A stretch of DNA of 64,000 bases, taken from assembly GCF_030247185.1 (NCBI RefSeq), contig NC_080570.1, forward strand, positions 154,269,641-154,333,640, given 5' to 3'. Shown in pieces: positions 60,340-64,000 of this stretch. The notes beneath the pieces are model-generated. The model searched no databases. It was not told the origin of the DNA and saw only the letters and a list, made by a program, of their open reading frames with translations. Positions within the stretch are counted from its first letter, which is position 1. Each line of letters starts with the position of its first letter. The translations under genes were made by a program, and so were the position numbers. This DNA is from Malaya genurostris. Its lineage: Eukaryota > Arthropoda > Insecta > Diptera > Culicidae.

Positions 60340-62060
60340 TGTGTGTATGTGTGTTGTCAACTAAGAGGTCAAGATCTCAGAGATGGCTGGACCGATTTTG
60401 ATCAAACTAGTCGCAAATGAAAGGTCTCCCCGTCACCCAAAACGCTATTGAATGGTTTTGAGATCGGATGTTTACTTTTTGAGTTATTCGAAGTTTTATG
60501 TCAAAATTTTCAGTTTTTTGACAGTATCTGTCACAATTGACCTTGAAAACAGAATATGTTTTCAGACTTAGATTCCGCACGATAATACCTATTCAACAAG
60601 TCATAGATTGTTAAAATCCGTCCATTTTTAACGGAGATATCGAAATTTTTTTTTCGACTTTTCCCCTATTCCAGCAGTAGGAGTTTTGAGCGCTGTATGA
60701 CAAAGAAATGCTTGGGAGCAACGGAAAACACGATTTTTTATACTGTGACATACAATTGTTTCTAAGTACCAGAAAGACTGTGTACAGCATCCTTTTCCAT
60801 GACATTTAGCCTCGGACCGATTTTAGCACGGCTCGTTTTTGGCAACATAATCGTTTGAATATGACATATATAAACCAGATGATGGCAGATTTTTTTTTAA
60901 ATTATATTGTTTTAAACTACTTACAGCAATAAATGCTGGAAGAACATAACATCCATATACCATTCGAATCAGTTCGTCGAGATCAGCGAATGCGTGTGTG
61001 ACAAACAATTTCACTCAATTTTTACGGTAAATTTCTTTTCTACAAATTCAGATTCATACGAAAAGTCGTATGCTCCCAAACAAAGTTCCTGAATTATGTT
61101 TGGTTCCGACCACTGGTTCCGGAACTACAGGATGATATATGAAACGAAATCAAAATTGTGTAACTCATTCTACTCGTAGATGGCTGAACCGATCTAAGAT
61201 TCAAATGAATTCTAAGAATCATCTAAGATTCAAATGAAAAGTTTCAAGATTTGCTCTTCAGCCAGATCCAACATCCGGTTTAGGGGATACAGGGTGATTG
61301 GTATGAAAATGTCTATTCCACATAAATTAATCAGGTTTATCGGGTTAGCAGATTTGGATAGTCGATAAAAAAATTAACTTTTTGTCGATTCAGAAGGCAC
61401 CTAAAAATTTAATTCGTGTTATGATTTCTCAAAGATGTTTTCACTGATTTTCAAATATTTTGAAACAAATGTAAACTATACAGATATTCAGGTGAATTTA
61501 TCTGACTTCGGCCATACCGATTTTAGAATTCCGGTTTTAGTATCGAATCGTTTCTCAAAGCTCAATCGTTTTCTCAAAAAAAGCCTAATCAAATATCAGA
61601 AACAAAAATTCAAATTAAAATAAACTTATATACAAAATTAATTAATTTTATCCAATTATGACTTCCGGTTCTCGAATTACATGATGATGAATTTTTAAAA
61701 TTCAAACCGATATAGAAGATGGGATTGAGCTTCATATAGTAATACGAATCGGTTTGGGTTATGCTGATTCCTAAATACCGGCTCTGGAAGTACCTTAAAT
61801 TACCGTAAACTCTAAAGTGGAACTTACATATCATGGCATCTTTAATCGATTATCACACTTCTAGATTTAAATTCGATCCGATTTGCAGTTTCGACATTTC
61901 AGAGTAATGAGTGATTAAAATCTCAAATTGTCGCTTAAAACGACGGTCATTAAAATAATATCATGAAAACTTAAACACCGAAGAATATTCATGCAAAAAA
62001 CACATGCAGATTGGTAAAAAAAGGTATCATCTCACTGCTAGGTGGATTAAACACGTTTTT
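60169..62060 (-). mobile_element. Helentron-like element, copy A3
   Basis: Nearly collinear with A1 (1892 against 1894 bp), with the terminal palindrome at 60,169-60,201, a longer (GT)n tract at 60,295-60,355 and the opposite end cctagcagtgagatga (complement) near 62,030-62,060. It splits the pyrimidine-rich array. The flanks show no duplication. It lacks the 0.7-kb segment found in A2. Confidence 0.75.
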
Positions 62061-63720
62061 TTTGCCTTGGTCCTCTTTTCATCTGTTTTCATTCACCGTT
62101 GTTCGTAATTCGTCTTCCGAAGTAAATATTCTATGTTTGGGCTTCCATCTTTCGTCTGCCGTCCAACGTCCTTCATATTCATATACATTGTTCGATTTAC
62201 TTCTTTCGTTAACCATAATTCTTTTGTTTCCGAGAAGATTAACTTCTGTAGTTTGGCTTTCATTGTTCGCTTTTCTGCTATAGTCATTCATTTTTCTTCT
62301 TTCGTTCTTCAACATTCCTCATTTGTCTTTCATCTTCCGGTGTAAGTCGTTTGCCGTTCGTAATATATTTTTTCGTTTTTCGGCTTTCTCCATTGGATTT
62401 TTGTATTTCATTTTTCACCATTTATCGTTCTTTTGTCGTCTTTTATTTTCCGTTTTTTGTCTATCATCCAACATTTTTCATGTTTTATCTTTCGTCTTGC
62501 GTCTTGTTTTATTTTTCCTTCGTCATCCATATATCTTTTTTCATCCTCCGTAGTAAGTATTCTATCTTTTGACAATCGTCCTCTTTTTTCTTTCGTCCTC
62601 CGTTGTAAGTCTTCTGTTTTTTTTTATTTTTAATTTCGTCATCAACATCTATAGTTTGATTTTCTTCATTCGTCATTCATAATTTTTTTATCGTTATTCC
62701 TTTTTCTCTCTTTCGTATTTCATAGTCCGGTGTTAGTCCTCTACCTTTCTTTATCTATTTTTTCAGCTACTGTCATTAGACTTTTCTTTTTTTTCAACTC
62801 TTTCATCTTTCATCTTTGTCTATCGTCGAAAATCTATCGTGAAAGACGAATTCATCTTTCGTCATCCGTCTTTCATCTTTCGTCATGCGTCTTCTTTATT
62901 TATTGCTTTATTCGTTTTCCTTCTCCCGTTCTCCTTGGTAAGCCTTCTGATTGTATGTCTTTCGTCATTCAATTTTTTCTCCCGTCATTCGCTTTCCTTT
63001 GTAAGCATTCTACCTTTCGTCAATCATTTTTGTTCTTCCGTCTTCCGTTGAAGGTCTTCTGTTGTTTGGCTTTCGCTATTCATAATTTTTTCGGTTCTCG
63101 AGTTCCGTTTCTAGACCTTCGTTTTTCATTCGCCGTCTTTCGATTTTTGTCTTTTGTCATTCGTTACTCGTCATTATTCATCTTTCGATTTCAATTTTTC
63201 TTCCATTGTAGGTCCTTTGTCTTTAGTCATTCATTTTTATTCTCGCGTCTTTTGTTGTAAGACTTCTGTCGTTTGGCTTTTGTTATGCAATATACTTCTT
63301 TCATATTTCATATTTCGTCATTCAATTCTTGTCTTTCGAGTTTCGTCTTCCGTTTTTAGACTTCCGTTTATCATTTTTGTGTCATCTTTCGTTCGGTTTT
63401 GTGTTCCTTTTAGTCGTTTTTTCTGTTTTTCATCTTTCGAATGCAGATTTTCGTCCTACTGTTGTCGTTTTCAATATTTCGTCATTTTTTTTCGTCCTTC
63501 TTCTTCCACTTTTCATGTTTTTTTTCAGTTGGCTTGTCTTTCGTTATTCTTTTTTTTGTCGATCGTTTTTCGTCGTCTGTATTTTCTCGCCTTTCAAGCT
63601 TTGTGATTAAACTTTAGTCCGATGTTGCTTGTCTCTTAGGATTACGTGTTTTATATTCATTGCCTCACCTTACGTTCCTCATCTATCGTCTTTCGACTTT
63701 CCTACAGATTTCTTTTTTCG
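62061..63720 (+). repeat. Degenerate pyrimidine-rich array, right part
   Basis: Same words and same strand as 59,340-60,168 (catctttcgtcatgcgtctt, cttccgttgtaag-tcttctg). A longer recurring phrase 'cgttgtaagtcttctgt(c)gtttggctttcgttat' appears near 62,220-62,270, 63,045-63,085 and 63,248-63,290, suggesting an ancestral higher-order unit. Frames of 150-176 codons are composition artefacts. Confidence 0.8.
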
Positions 63721-64000
63721 TCATTTATCCATTTTCATATGACTAACATAATAGCATGTACATACAGATGGAACAAAATGACGCAGAATTTTTATTTAAA
63801 ATAACAATTTGCAAAATTTTGACAATGAGACCGAAAACAATTAGTACAAGTTTGTGATTTTCTTTCGAACAATGATAAAAGCGCTGTTTGAAAATACATT
63901 CAAGTCTCTTTTCATGTGATTTCTTTTATACGTTTTTTTTTCATGTTTTTTCATGTAATTTTTAAAGCGAATTTTCTAAGTTATGCCGTTCAAAGAAAGG
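63721..64000. other. Window edge with family C end
   Basis: ttcaagtctcttttcatgtg at 63,898 followed by 'ttttcatgtaatttttaaagcgaattttctaagttatgccg' is the family C terminus and unit in complement orientation, cut by the window end. 63,721-63,890 shows nothing recognisable. Confidence 0.5.

Noticed and set aside
62730..63606. Long Phe/Ser/Leu-rich open frames (up to 176 codons) on the plus strand
   Set aside because: They follow from the pyrimidine-rich repeat composition, occur in overlapping frames, and have no domain or start context.

Overview
The window looks like AT-rich, transposon-saturated intergenic or intronic DNA of a dipteran, most likely a mosquito. Four things point there: at least four IS630-Tc1 transposase copies of the ITmD37E (DD37E) type best known from mosquitoes; tRNA-derived SINE heads; short (58-65 bp) introns in a hAT transposase gene; and several dispersed repeat families whose terminal motifs I associate with culicine genomes (recollection, not a search). 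I found no host protein-coding exon, rRNA, tRNA gene or CRISPR array that I could defend. Almost all recognisable coding sequence belongs to mobile elements, and nearly all of it is broken.

Layout. 0.2-4.7 kb: a mariner element carrying a helentron-like element, a second related element and a probable SINE. 4.7-7.1 kb: mostly unique DNA. 7.1-10 kb: a DDE transposon split first by a 906-bp A/T-rich inverted-repeat element and then by a 5'-truncated non-LTR retrotransposon with a 15-bp target duplication. 10-13 kb: an IS630-Tc1 relic with a SINE, then overlapping foldback elements. 13-15.5 kb: GC-richer unique DNA. 15.5-19.3 kb: a hAT element whose four-exon transposase gene reads through without a stop (609 aa). 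19.8-24.3 kb: non-LTR, IS630 and mariner wreckage. 25.7-28.8 kb: helentron-like elements around a Tc3-like element. 28.8-31 kb: unique DNA. 31-37.4 kb: an ITmD37E element with TIRs and TA duplications, a non-LTR relic split by another helentron-like copy, and a further IS630 relic. 37.4-39.3 kb: unique DNA. 39.3-43.9 kb: mariners and helentron-like copies. 44-52 kb: unique stretches plus a second copy of the 7-10 kb DDE element, itself sitting in a foldback element. 52-57 kb: two mariners and a 1.7-kb foldback element with a TTA-rich core. 57-59.3 kb: unique DNA. 59.3-63.7 kb: a long degenerate pyrimidine-rich array split by a third helentron-like copy.

The parts do not form a host pathway; the window is a record of successive insertions. 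Nesting and one paralogous empty site give relative ages. The best-preserved coding unit is the hAT gene. The most interesting structural unit is the dispersed family (called A/B here) with a shared 5' end, 150-170 bp internal modules, a microsatellite, a 3' terminal hairpin and insertion between two T residues without target duplication. That set of traits matches helentron-associated (HINE/DINE-1-like) elements.
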